From a bacterium (GTDB lineage: Bacteria; Babelota; Babeliae; Babelales; UASB340): a stretch of 64,000 nt of DNA. The position numbers and the translations under genes are program-made. The DNA is taken from assembly GCA_030629005.1 (NCBI GenBank), contig DAOVPV010000007.1, forward strand, positions 1-64,000, written 5' to 3'. Below the pieces are notes generated by a model. That model was not told the DNA's origin, did not search any database, and saw only the letters and a program-made list of their open reading frames with translations. The stretch's first letter is position 1; every line of letters starts with the position of its first letter. Below are positions 47,574 to 55,527 of the stretch, piece after piece.

Positions 47574-48134
47574 ATGAAAAGGTTTATCAAAAAAACAGTG
47601 TCTAGCTTGGCGCTAGCTTCTCTTCTTGCAATGTCTATTCAATTACCTGTTTATGCCATGAAAAATGGTGGCATTAGATCCTATTCTTACGATCAAAGTA
47701 AAAAAGGACAACGCACTCAAAGATATGATAAAGAAAAATCTATCCGAGCATATGAAAATCTTACACGAGCTTGGAAAGATAAAGCTTTTAGTGAAAGCAG
47801 AAATAAAAAATTCGATCGACTAACAATAGCAACATTACTAATGATATTAGTTGGTGGTGGTTATATAACTTATGATAAAGTTATCACACCTAAAAGTGAA
47901 AAAATTGAAAATCTCGGAATTGCTGTATCTGGCTTAGAAGGTCAATTAAGAAATGCAACATCTAACCTTATAGCTCCTAGCAATTGTCCATCAACATTTG
48001 CAAAAGAGTATGGTGATTGTATTGCCAAACTTGATACAACTGAAGGAATAACACCAGATAGTTGTGTAGCCTTACTTAAAGATCTAGATAGAACTACAGC
48101 AGCAAGAATGTGTTTTGACGGTATAAGAAAATAA
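47574..48134 (+). CDS. Exported or membrane protein, unknown, four C-terminal Cys
   Basis: 186 residues. A signal peptide (1-28, ..SLALASLLAMSIQLPVYA) with a clean A-x-A-like cleavage point, then a basic/Tyr-rich stretch (35-80), a membrane helix (about 82-97, IATLLMILVGGGYITYDK), and an outer domain with Cys pattern NCPSTF..YGDC..DSC..MC that could make two disulfides. No family recognised. It is likely co-transcribed with the coiled-coil gene 19 bases downstream; the two share the same strong SD. Confidence 0.6.
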   Translation: MKRFIKKTVSSLALASLLAMSIQLPVYAMKNGGIRSYSYDQSKKGQRTQRYDKEKSIRAYENLTRAWKDKAFSESRNKKFDRLTIATLLMILVGGGYITYDKVITPKSEKIENLGIAVSGLEGQLRNATSNLIAPSNCPSTFAKEYGDCIAKLDTTEGITPDSCVALLKDLDRTTAARMCFDGIRK

Positions 48135-48140
48135 AATATT

Positions 48141-48146
48141 GGAGGT
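48141..48146 (+). promoter_or_regulatory. Shine-Dalgarno fixing the start at 48154
   Basis: GGAGGT with seven bases to ATG 48154 decides between that codon and the upstream in-frame codon at 48139, which overlaps the SD. Confidence 0.85.
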
Positions 48147-48153
48147 TATTCAA

Positions 48154-49362
48154 ATGAAAAAGATATTAAAAACATTCGCACTTTTAAGTGTTATAAGTTT
48201 ACAATTAAATGCTTGGAATCCAAGCGCAATACAAAAAGCTATTACAGATGCTAACACCCAAGAATTAGCAACAGGACTTGCAAATGTTAAAGACGCTTTT
48301 ATTTCAGAATCAGGAAATATTGAAGACACAACAGGTTTTGGTAAACAAGATATGTACGAAACATTATTTAAGCCTATTCGTAAATATATCAACAACGCTT
48401 GCGATAATATTGTAAAAGATAGAACAAGCGATTTGTATACAGGAACAACTACAATAGTTAATGCCAATATGGAAGCAATTGAAGATGCTTTAAATGCAAT
48501 TGAAGATAATAAATCATTGCAACGCACTCTTTTAATGCCATTTCACGTTTTAATGTACTGGTTATCTGAAGATGGTTGGTATTTAGGTGAAAGAACCCAA
48601 AGAATACTCGAGGGCTTAAAAAGTAACATCGTAAGATTAAATACAGAAATCGAAGTAAAAGAACAAGGCATATTAGAATTAGAAAGTACAAATACAGAAT
48701 TACTAAATGAAAAAAAAGAACAACTAGAACAACTTAAAAAAGAAGCTCAAAAAATAACAGTATTAACTGAAAGTATTGATAAAATAAAAGAAGAACGCGA
48801 TGCTTTGCAACTTAATATAGTAACGCTAAAAACTCAAATAGAGACATTAAAGAAAGCTGCAACAGGAGATGCAATCATAGTAGAACAATTAAAAACTCAA
48901 GTTGGAAATCTACAAACAGCGCAAACCGAATTAAGACGACAACAAGGAAAAAAGACTTTTGAATTTGAAGAACTAAAATCTGAACTCATAAGAACAAATG
49001 ATGAAAATAAAGATTTAGCTGTAGAATTGGAAAAAACAAAAAGAGAACGTGATGAAGCAATAACAGATGCAATAAGAGAACGCTTAACAAAAGAATTGGC
49101 AATAACTGTACACAAAGACAAATCAAGATGGCCACGTTGGAGACGTAGTTTAATTACTTGGGTCCCAATTCCTCTTCTGGTTACAATAGCAATGTATTCA
49201 TTAGATGGTTGCTCGGGAGGATACTGTTCTCAAAACCCTGAATTATTTGCAGCAGCAGTAGGAGCATTCTTCGGTGGAGCAACAACAGTCGCTGGACACA
49301 TGCTAAACTCACTTTGTGAAGGCACACATAATTTAGTTACAAACAAAGATACAAAAAAATAA
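48154..49362 (+). CDS. Exported coiled-coil protein with C-terminal membrane segments
   Basis: 402 residues from ATG 48154. Signal peptide (MKKILKTFALLSVISLQLNA). Residues ~150-310 are heptad-rich (VEQLKTQVGNLQTAQTELRR, LAVELEKTKRERDEAI), a long coiled coil. Near the C-terminus there are two hydrophobic segments (WVPIPLLVTIAMYSL; PELFAAAVGAFFGGATTVAG) joined by a short Cys/Gly loop. Perhaps a surface stalk protein; it matches no family I know. A terminator follows. Confidence 0.65.
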   Translation: MKKILKTFALLSVISLQLNAWNPSAIQKAITDANTQELATGLANVKDAFISESGNIEDTTGFGKQDMYETLFKPIRKYINNACDNIVKDRTSDLYTGTTTIVNANMEAIEDALNAIEDNKSLQRTLLMPFHVLMYWLSEDGWYLGERTQRILEGLKSNIVRLNTEIEVKEQGILELESTNTELLNEKKEQLEQLKKEAQKITVLTESIDKIKEERDALQLNIVTLKTQIETLKKAATGDAIIVEQLKTQVGNLQTAQTELRRQQGKKTFEFEELKSELIRTNDENKDLAVELEKTKRERDEAITDAIRERLTKELAITVHKDKSRWPRWRRSLITWVPIPLLVTIAMYSLDGCSGGYCSQNPELFAAAVGAFFGGATTVAGHMLNSLCEGTHNLVTNKDTKK

Positions 49363-49403
49363 ACCCTATTTTAGTCCGGAAATATTCCATAAGACTATTA
49401 TAT

Positions 49404-49445
49404 AACTAGATCCTGAAATAAATTCAGGATCTAGTTCTTTTTTAA
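49404..49445 (+). terminator. Repeat-derived intrinsic terminator
   Basis: AACTAGATCCTGAA (49404-49417) and TTCAGGATCTAGTT (49423-49436) form a perfect 14-bp stem with a 5-base loop, followed by CTTTTTTT. The arm sequence belongs to the CTGAA repeat family seen at 4937-5013. Confidence 0.9.
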
Positions 49446-49453
49446 TCTAATTT

Positions 49454-50407
49454 TTATTTTAAACCTAGTAAATATTCTTTCAAACTTTCAATAGTAAAAG
49501 TCCCTTTAGGTATTAGTTTTTCCGTTTCAAATTCTATAGCTTCACTATCTACAACTAATTTTTTAATTTTTACATTGTTCTCAAAAATAATCTTATTAAC
49601 TTTTGTATCACGAAAACCCAATTCCATAATTACTGAATTATTAAAAACAAGATCATATTTATCAGAAAAAGTTGTTCCATCAAAAATAAACGTTTCAAGA
49701 ACAGAATGTTCAATTTTTAGTTGTTTTCCTCGCAGGCGTCCCTTATTTAATTTAGAATTTTCAAAACTAATTGATCCAAAATAATCCTTAATATTAATAT
49801 TTGTCGTCGTGCTAAAGTCATTAAACATTACACTTTTTACACTCTTTGCATCAAAACGATGTAAAATTTCCGTGGCTTTAATTCCATTTTCATCGACTGT
49901 AATGGTATCACCATAATTTCCAGTTATTTCGAACTCTTCAACTTTTTGAACTAATTTTTGTTTTTCTTTTTCTAACTTTTTTATAAGACCTGCACCTTTA
50001 TAAATCTTACTTTTTCGTGTTTTATCAACAATTACATCTTTTAATATAATAACACAACATGAACCGACATTTTCAGGATTTGGCCAAATAATGTAAGCAC
50101 ATTTTACATTATCAATAATTATCATAGAACTTTTGTTCAAATTAATAGTATTTAAAAACAAAAAATCCATATTTGAATTTTTTATTCTTAAACAAGAATT
50201 ATTGGTTAATGTTGTACTCAGAAAATTAATCTCTTTATTATCAAAATTATCTATAAAAATTTGACTATGTTCAAAGGTTTTTGTTTCAATCTCTTTTTGA
50301 AGCCTTTCACATCCTGGTGCATCATAATAAATAGAAGTTATTTCCGCTTGAGTATTAATAAACAAATTTAAAGTAATTATAAAAAATAAAATAAATTTTC
50401 TTGTCAT
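49454..50407 (-). CDS. Exported beta-solenoid-like protein, unknown
   Basis: 317 residues from ATG 50407 (SD GAGGAG; the GTG at 50425 overlaps the SD). Signal peptide 1-21 (MTRKFILFFIITLNLFINTQA). The rest is strand-rich with repeated short segments (SKIYKGAGL, ISFENSKLNKGRLRGKQL, KIIFENNVKIKKLVVD), reminiscent of pentapeptide or beta-helix folds. A short Lys/Glu helix (about 150-165) interrupts it. No family recognised. Confidence 0.6.
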   Translation of the reverse strand: MTRKFILFFIITLNLFINTQAEITSIYYDAPGCERLQKEIETKTFEHSQIFIDNFDNKEINFLSTTLTNNSCLRIKNSNMDFLFLNTINLNKSSMIIIDNVKCAYIIWPNPENVGSCCVIILKDVIVDKTRKSKIYKGAGLIKKLEKEKQKLVQKVEEFEITGNYGDTITVDENGIKATEILHRFDAKSVKSVMFNDFSTTTNINIKDYFGSISFENSKLNKGRLRGKQLKIEHSVLETFIFDGTTFSDKYDLVFNNSVIMELGFRDTKVNKIIFENNVKIKKLVVDSEAIEFETEKLIPKGTFTIESLKEYLLGLK

Positions 50408-50445
50408 GGTATAAAAACTCCTCACAGAGATATCATTCTAAAAAT

Positions 50446-50509
50446 AAAAATCACTCAGCACGAACGGGAAAGTGAAATACTGTCTCGCCGTTCGCCCTGA
50501 GTGATTTTT
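50446..50509 (-). terminator. Long two-tier hairpin terminator after the barrel gene
   Basis: A 13-bp outer stem (AAAAATCACTCAG 50446-50458 with CTGAGTGATTTTT 50497-50509) and a 7-bp inner stem (CGAACGG 50461-50467 with CCGTTCG 50488-50494) surround a 20-base loop. On the minus strand T-rich sequence follows. The inner CCGTTCG..CTGAG sequence looks like a dispersed GC-rich repeat. Confidence 0.85.
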
Positions 50510-50539
50510 GTCTAACAAAAATTGTATCGAAAGGTATAC

Positions 50540-51958
50540 TTAAAAATATGCTGCCATCTTAAGCCAAAATCCATAACCACCAAAGTGGCTATTTTCGTCT
50601 GTAAGATTAAGTGAAGTACCCATTGCGAAAGTAAACATTCTTTCTGAGTTGCGTTTTATATAATCATATGCATATTGTGCATAAATTTTATAAGCAAACA
50701 TTCCTGGAGCTTGAGCAACGGTAAGATCTATATTTTTTTCATTCAACCCTAATGTAGAATAGCCTTCATCAACATCATCAGGAACTATATCAAACTGATC
50801 TGTTGTAACAAATGTTGTTTCTGCTAAACCATAAGTTTGTTTTGGGAAATGATTCTTAAACCCAATCTCTTCCTCTTGTCTAGCAACTACATTACCACCA
50901 ACGGAAATCTTAGAAGCGTGGTATCCAAATAATAATTCTAAATTTAAATCTAATTGACTACCGGGTTTTACATTTACATTTCGAGTTAAAATGTTAGCAG
51001 CAGGAATCAAAGAACCTGTTACAGCATTTTTTCCAAGAAGGTAGTACTGTCCCCAGCTTGCTCCTTTTATACCTAATGTTCTTACTTGGGTATTTTCAAA
51101 TAAATATTTATAATTTAAATCCCAAACAACATTTAAACTTGCACGTTTACCATCAAAAATTCTCTTGCTACCTTCTACACCAATATTAATACCAAAATGA
51201 TTATTATTTCCTAAAACTGGTTCAAATAAATATTCAGCCGTTCCCTTTTTTTCTACAGTAGAAATAAAGACAAATTTTACTGTATTTACCATGTCATCTT
51301 CATTATGAGTATTATAAGCTAAACAAAAATCTATAAACGGAATACCTATTTTTTCTTGTTGATCTGTAAATTTTGCATATCTTAACGCTTCTTGATTATT
51401 AGCTCCACCTGTAACATTTAAAAAATATTCACCCGTTAAATATTCTTTTATTGTTCGACCAGCACAACCTGCAGAAAAATCGGCTCTAATATCATTATGA
51501 ATTCTTTGATATGGTACATTAATTTTAAAACTCAAATTTTTGTTAATTCTAGAAAGATCTAAAATTATAGATGCATTCAATCCTGCAATTTGCATTTTTG
51601 GATCTAATGTAACTTTAGATGAATGAGTATCATCCCAAATGTGAATAAGATAGTTATCATAAACATCCATATTATCATTTGCTCTATTACCCATTAAATT
51701 TACTTCGCTCTCTTCATTCACTCCAAAGTATCTACCCATCTTATCTACACTTCTGGAATGAAAGTGATAAGCGGTAACATCAACTTTTGCTAACAAAGCA
51801 TCAAACTTATTATTTGCTTTAAAAAAATCATTTACTCGAAACCTATCTGGAATATAGCTCGAACTATCCTGTGGACGCATATAAGTTTTGTTCGTATGAG
51901 CAAATACACCACCTACAAATAATGATAACGTTAATAACAATATTATACTTTTCTTCAT
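50540..51958 (-). CDS. Predicted outer membrane beta-barrel protein
   Basis: 472 residues. Signal peptide 1-20 (..LLLTLSLFVGGVFA). The chain is rich in alternating amphipathic strands (SASIILDL-type NASIILDLSRINKN, NHFGINIGVEGSKRIF, RASLNVVWDLNYKYLF, LDLNLELLFGYHASKISVGG) and ends in WLKMAAYF; a final Phe is the BAM recognition signal for barrels. Function unknown: porin or adhesin are possible. It lies alone with a strong terminator downstream. Confidence 0.75.
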   Translation of the reverse strand: MKKSIILLLTLSLFVGGVFAHTNKTYMRPQDSSSYIPDRFRVNDFFKANNKFDALLAKVDVTAYHFHSRSVDKMGRYFGVNEESEVNLMGNRANDNMDVYDNYLIHIWDDTHSSKVTLDPKMQIAGLNASIILDLSRINKNLSFKINVPYQRIHNDIRADFSAGCAGRTIKEYLTGEYFLNVTGGANNQEALRYAKFTDQQEKIGIPFIDFCLAYNTHNEDDMVNTVKFVFISTVEKKGTAEYLFEPVLGNNNHFGINIGVEGSKRIFDGKRASLNVVWDLNYKYLFENTQVRTLGIKGASWGQYYLLGKNAVTGSLIPAANILTRNVNVKPGSQLDLNLELLFGYHASKISVGGNVVARQEEEIGFKNHFPKQTYGLAETTFVTTDQFDIVPDDVDEGYSTLGLNEKNIDLTVAQAPGMFAYKIYAQYAYDYIKRNSERMFTFAMGTSLNLTDENSHFGGYGFWLKMAAYF

Positions 51959-51976
51959 AAACTCTCTCCTAAAAAA

Positions 51977-53434
51977 TTACCGCAACACTCGTTTCTTCAA
52001 CGCTTCTTTATCTTTAACACCCTCCTCTATCTGTATTTTATAAGCTAATTTCAAAATTTCACCCATCTGCGGCCCAGGCTTAACAAGATCCAAAATATCT
52101 CGACCAAGCAACACAGGTTTTTCTGATCCACTTTCTATTTTTAAATTTTTAACTTTACTCAAAAAAATTTCAAATTCTCTAAAATACTTTTTATCAACTA
52201 ATCTATTATTTAATACTTCTTGTTTTCTTTTTATCGTTTCTTCTTTAATAACAGCCTTTGGCTTTCTTCCCAACTTATCTATAAGAGTCACTATACCTAA
52301 TTGCCTCATATTAACTTGGGGTTCAAGTTTAATCGCCAATCTTTTATACGCAGAACTTTTAGCCTTGCCTTCTAACAACTGTACTGGGCGCATGTGGTAT
52401 AAGACTAATTTACAAACAGATGCTATCAAAATTTTATCTCGCGTAATTCTTTTCAACAATTTTTTAGCAACAGCAACACCTAATTTTTCATGCCCTTTAG
52501 CAGACAAGCTTTCATCTGTTGTTTCCGGCTTGCCTAAATCGTGGCATAAAAGAGAAAGAATAATCAAGAATTTTTCATTTTCATCCTTATATAAATCTAA
52601 ATTTACTAAGTCCAGACTTGCAGCAACATCTATCGTTTGCATTGTATGTTCAAACACATCTCCTTCCGGATGATATATCTTTTTTTGTTTAACTCCAATA
52701 AGATCATACAGCTCTGGAAAAATATCTTTAAGCCTTCCTATTTTTCTTAGCCACCCAAAACCCAAAGATGGTTTTTTACTTTTTAATAATAATTTTTTAA
52801 TTTCATCAAAGATTCTTTCCCGAGATATTTTTTTACCCGTAACAGAATCTTTTAAACTAATTTTTTTACAAATATTATCCAAAACTCTATCAGGCTGCAT
52901 TTCAAATCGTGCTAAAAACTGCATCACTCTAAACAACCTTAATGGATCCTGTATAAAAAAACTTTTATCTACTGCCCTTAATTTTTTATCTTTAATATCT
53001 TTAAGCCCACCAAATGGATCTATAATATTTTTTTTAAAATCCTTGTCCAAAACTTTACTCAAATCTATGGCCATAGCATTTATAGTAAGATCTCTTCTAT
53101 GTAACGCATCTTTTATAGAAATATTGGGATCAATTTTCACCTTTGGCTTTCTACCAATACTATCTCGCCTGGGCAGAGACCAATCAACATCTATACCATC
53201 TATTCGCAAGACTCCAAATTTTTTACCAACAAATCTTACATGCCCAAATTTTTTTAAAATACCTTCCAATTCTTTTAAAGATATTTTATGAATCTCAATA
53301 TCTATATCTTTAACATCTTTAGCCAAAACGAAATCTCTTACAGAACCACCAACAAGATACGGAATTCCACCCAAATTTATAATATCTAAAAATATAGGTT
53401 TTAATTTATTAATTTTTTTTAAAAAATCTTTCAT
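51977..53434 (-). CDS. cca: tRNA nucleotidyltransferase/poly(A) polymerase family with HD domain
   Basis: 485 residues. The head has LVGGSVRDFVL (27-37) and catalytic DID (43-45); RRDLTINAMA follows. An HD phosphohydrolase domain (FEHTMQTID and LLCHDLGKPETT) lies in the C-terminal half. This arrangement is typical of CCA-adding enzymes with 2',3'-cyclic phosphatase-like HD. Both tRNA genes here already encode CCA, so it probably repairs ends. A poly(A) polymerase role cannot be excluded. Confidence 0.85.
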   Translation of the reverse strand: MKDFLKKINKLKPIFLDIINLGGIPYLVGGSVRDFVLAKDVKDIDIEIHKISLKELEGILKKFGHVRFVGKKFGVLRIDGIDVDWSLPRRDSIGRKPKVKIDPNISIKDALHRRDLTINAMAIDLSKVLDKDFKKNIIDPFGGLKDIKDKKLRAVDKSFFIQDPLRLFRVMQFLARFEMQPDRVLDNICKKISLKDSVTGKKISRERIFDEIKKLLLKSKKPSLGFGWLRKIGRLKDIFPELYDLIGVKQKKIYHPEGDVFEHTMQTIDVAASLDLVNLDLYKDENEKFLIILSLLCHDLGKPETTDESLSAKGHEKLGVAVAKKLLKRITRDKILIASVCKLVLYHMRPVQLLEGKAKSSAYKRLAIKLEPQVNMRQLGIVTLIDKLGRKPKAVIKEETIKRKQEVLNNRLVDKKYFREFEIFLSKVKNLKIESGSEKPVLLGRDILDLVKPGPQMGEILKLAYKIQIEEGVKDKEALKKRVLR

Positions 53435-53530
53435 AAAAACTTTCTCATAGTTATAATTTTTAATTCTAAAAAAAGTATATAAAAAGATTTGCTATTTTTG
53501 CACAGTTTTTTTAAATTAAACTTAATAATC

Positions 53531-53551
53531 TCGGAAGAAACATTTAATGTT
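53531..53551 (+). repeat. 21-bp element upstream of tRNA-Ala
   Basis: Exact short form. Its last two bases coincide with the start of the 28-bp direct repeat that brackets the GC-rich insertion. Confidence 0.9.
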
Positions 53552-53644
53552 CCAAGTTATTTTAGGGGCTATAGTTCCCGCCGTCGCGTAAAGCTTTGGC
53601 GGACAGGCGCTGTAGTTTCCAAGTTATTTTAGGGGCTATAGTTC
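53550..53644 (+). repeat. 28-bp direct repeat bracketing a 39-bp GC-rich insert at the tRNA-Ala 5' end
   Basis: Copy 1 (53550-53577) and copy 2 (53617-53644) are identical and each includes the first 13 bases of tRNA-Ala. The 39 bases between them (53578-53616) are GC-rich (GCGTAAAGCTTTGGCGGACA..), unlike the AT-rich surroundings. Copy 1 therefore leaves a truncated tRNA 5' fragment. Confidence 0.93.
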
Positions 53645-53707
53645 AGTTGGTAGAACGCATGAATGGCATTCATGAGGTCACCGGTTCGACCCCGGTTAGC
53701 TCCACCA
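53632..53707 (+). tRNA. tRNA-Ala (GGC)
   Basis: Acceptor GGGGCTA pairs with TAGCTCC including the G3:U70 identity pair for alanine. D-stem GTTC/GAAC, anticodon loop ATGGCAT with anticodon GGC, T-arm ACCGG TTCGACC CCGGT. The 3' CCA is encoded (53705-53707). Confidence 0.96.
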
Positions 53708-53737
53708 GCCTTCGCTGAAGCTACGGCTTGGCGAGCC
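53708..53737 (+). repeat. GC-rich hairpin repeat abutting the tRNA-Ala 3' end
   Basis: GCCTTCGCTGAAGC..GGCTTGGCGAGCC starts directly at the base after CCA. It shares the CTTCGCTRAAGCT core with the repeat beside tRNA-Phe and with the cassette of the 69-bp element. Confidence 0.75.
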
Positions 53738-53776
53738 AGTAAAGGTAGGAAATTTAAAATAAATATTAATACAAAA

Positions 53777-54319
53777 ATGGGAAAGAATGTGAGAAAAGAA
53801 AATATAAAAAATATAATTTATCTTTTTATTCCAGTAATTTTACTTTCAATTTTATTTTTTAGTTTTTACTATAATCATGATCTAAAGACATCAATAATTT
53901 CTACGTTTATTACATGGTCATTTTATATTTTATGCATTCCAGCCTTTCATGGCAAACTAGTTATAGGCCTGCCATATAAAATAATTACTGGCAAAACATT
54001 AAAATATCCGGAACTTATAATGTGGTCAATAGCAGCAATATTTACAACAAGCTCCCTATTCTTTTTAAAAGACATCTTCTTTTCTTCTATAATAAACCAT
54101 CTATTTTATATAATATTAACAAATCCATGGCCATATTTAGTTGCCATTTCCGTTGCAACTTTTGGAACATTTTATAGATTTACTATTGGATACAACCATT
54201 TCTTTGATAATAAAATTTTACATTATATACTACGAACTATAGTCATAGTTTGCAGTATTTTTATTTTAATTTATTTATCATATAATGAACTTATAATTCT
54301 AATGAATTTATCTGTATAA
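53777..54319 (+). CDS. Multi-spanning membrane protein, unknown
   Basis: 180 residues from ATG 53777. The frame remains open back through the tRNA gene and GC-rich repeat to 53663, but that stretch is not coding. Five or so hydrophobic segments (IIYLFIPVILLSILFFSF, FITWSFYILCIPAF, IMWSIAAIFTTSSLFFL, YLVAISVATFGTFYRFTI, IVIVCSIFILIYLSY). Residues HGKLVIGLPYKIITG form a loop. No family recognised; no clear SD. Confidence 0.55.
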   Translation: MGKNVRKENIKNIIYLFIPVILLSILFFSFYYNHDLKTSIISTFITWSFYILCIPAFHGKLVIGLPYKIITGKTLKYPELIMWSIAAIFTTSSLFFLKDIFFSSIINHLFYIILTNPWPYLVAISVATFGTFYRFTIGYNHFFDNKILHYILRTIVIVCSIFILIYLSYNELIILMNLSV

Positions 54320-54333
54320 TCGGAAGAACACAC
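54320..54333 (+). repeat. Truncated long-form element, left end only
   Basis: TCGGAAGAACACAC matches the first 14 bases of the 69-bp form and then diverges. It begins at the last base of the stop region of the membrane-protein gene. Confidence 0.6.
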
Positions 54334-54347
54334 GAGTTAGGACAAAA

Positions 54348-55514
54348 ATGTTAAATATTCCATTATCTGGAATTAAAAAAGTTGAAGCTGTAATTAATAG
54401 CAGCAATGAATATATATCACTCTCTCAAGGTGCACTTAAAATGGGTGGCATTCCTAGGCAAATAAAAGACTATGTAAAAACAATTCTCTCTACAGATAAA
54501 ACAGATTACTACCAAAGCGCCTGGGGAATTTTACCACTAAGAGAAAAACTCGCCAATCTAATTTCTACACAAAACAATATTTCTATACAAACAAATCAGG
54601 TAATAATAACTCATGGATGTATTGGAGCGCTTTCCACCTTATTTTTAACTTTATTAGAACATGGCGATGAAGTAATTTTACCTGAACCAACATACCCTGC
54701 ATATGAAAAGCTAACAAAACTTGCAAGAGCAAATGCCATTTTTGTTCCTATACTAACCAACAATCAAGATAAAGATAATCATTGGAAATTTGATATAGAA
54801 AGAATAAAACAAGCAACAACTGCAAAAACAAAAATTATAATTTTTTCTAATCCATGGAATCCATTAGGTATTATCATAAGCGAAGAAAAAATTAAAGAAC
54901 TTTTAAATTGGTGCGAAAAAAATAAAATCTATTTAATCATAGATGAAGCTTATAAGGACTATGCCTATGATGAATCATATAATTCATCCACAAAATTTGT
55001 GACTCAATCAGAATATTTTATAAGCGTAAATACATTTTCCAAAAATATGGCAATGAGTGGCTGGAGAGTTGGCTACATGGTAATTCCACAAAAATTAAAT
55101 ACTCCTGCTGGAGCAATGCAAGATGCATTATTAAACTGTACCAGCGTCCCTGCTCAATACGCAGCATTATTTGCATTAGACCATCCCGAATTTACAGAAA
55201 AATTTCGAACTACTCTTAAAAAAAACCTGTATATTTTAGATGATAAATTACACAAGCTAAAAGAAAGCAACATATTAACCTATCAAAAACCAAAAGGAAG
55301 CTTCTTTTTATTCTTAAAAACAAATTACGATAATTCTGAAGAACTTACCCTAGATATTTTACGCAAAACAAAAGTTGGATTAATTCCTGGAAAATATTTC
55401 GGCGAAAGCGGTAAACCATTTATAAGACTATGTTTTGCAAGAGACGAAAACGTTCTTATAGAAGCTATAGATAGAATCAATGATTATTTTGCAAAAAATA
55501 GTTTTCTAAAATAA
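54348..55514 (+). CDS. Class I/II PLP-dependent aminotransferase
   Basis: 388 residues, aspartate-aminotransferase fold type I. NPWNPLG (168-174), IIDEAY (Asp199 region) and SKNMAMSGWRVGY with the PLP Lys at 232 and phosphate-binding Arg240 are in place. YYQSAWGILPLREKLA and THGCIGALSTL form the cofactor pocket. The substrate cannot be set from sequence: aspartate, aromatic or alanine type are possible. It is followed 13 bases later by murC. Confidence 0.88.
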   Translation: MLNIPLSGIKKVEAVINSSNEYISLSQGALKMGGIPRQIKDYVKTILSTDKTDYYQSAWGILPLREKLANLISTQNNISIQTNQVIITHGCIGALSTLFLTLLEHGDEVILPEPTYPAYEKLTKLARANAIFVPILTNNQDKDNHWKFDIERIKQATTAKTKIIIFSNPWNPLGIIISEEKIKELLNWCEKNKIYLIIDEAYKDYAYDESYNSSTKFVTQSEYFISVNTFSKNMAMSGWRVGYMVIPQKLNTPAGAMQDALLNCTSVPAQYAALFALDHPEFTEKFRTTLKKNLYILDDKLHKLKESNILTYQKPKGSFFLFLKTNYDNSEELTLDILRKTKVGLIPGKYFGESGKPFIRLCFARDENVLIEAIDRINDYFAKNSFLK

Positions 55515-55527
55515 TGAAAAATTAAAA

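Noticed and set aside
53663-53776. N-terminal extension of the membrane protein
   Set aside because: It reads through tRNA-Ala and a GC-rich repeat, which are not coding.
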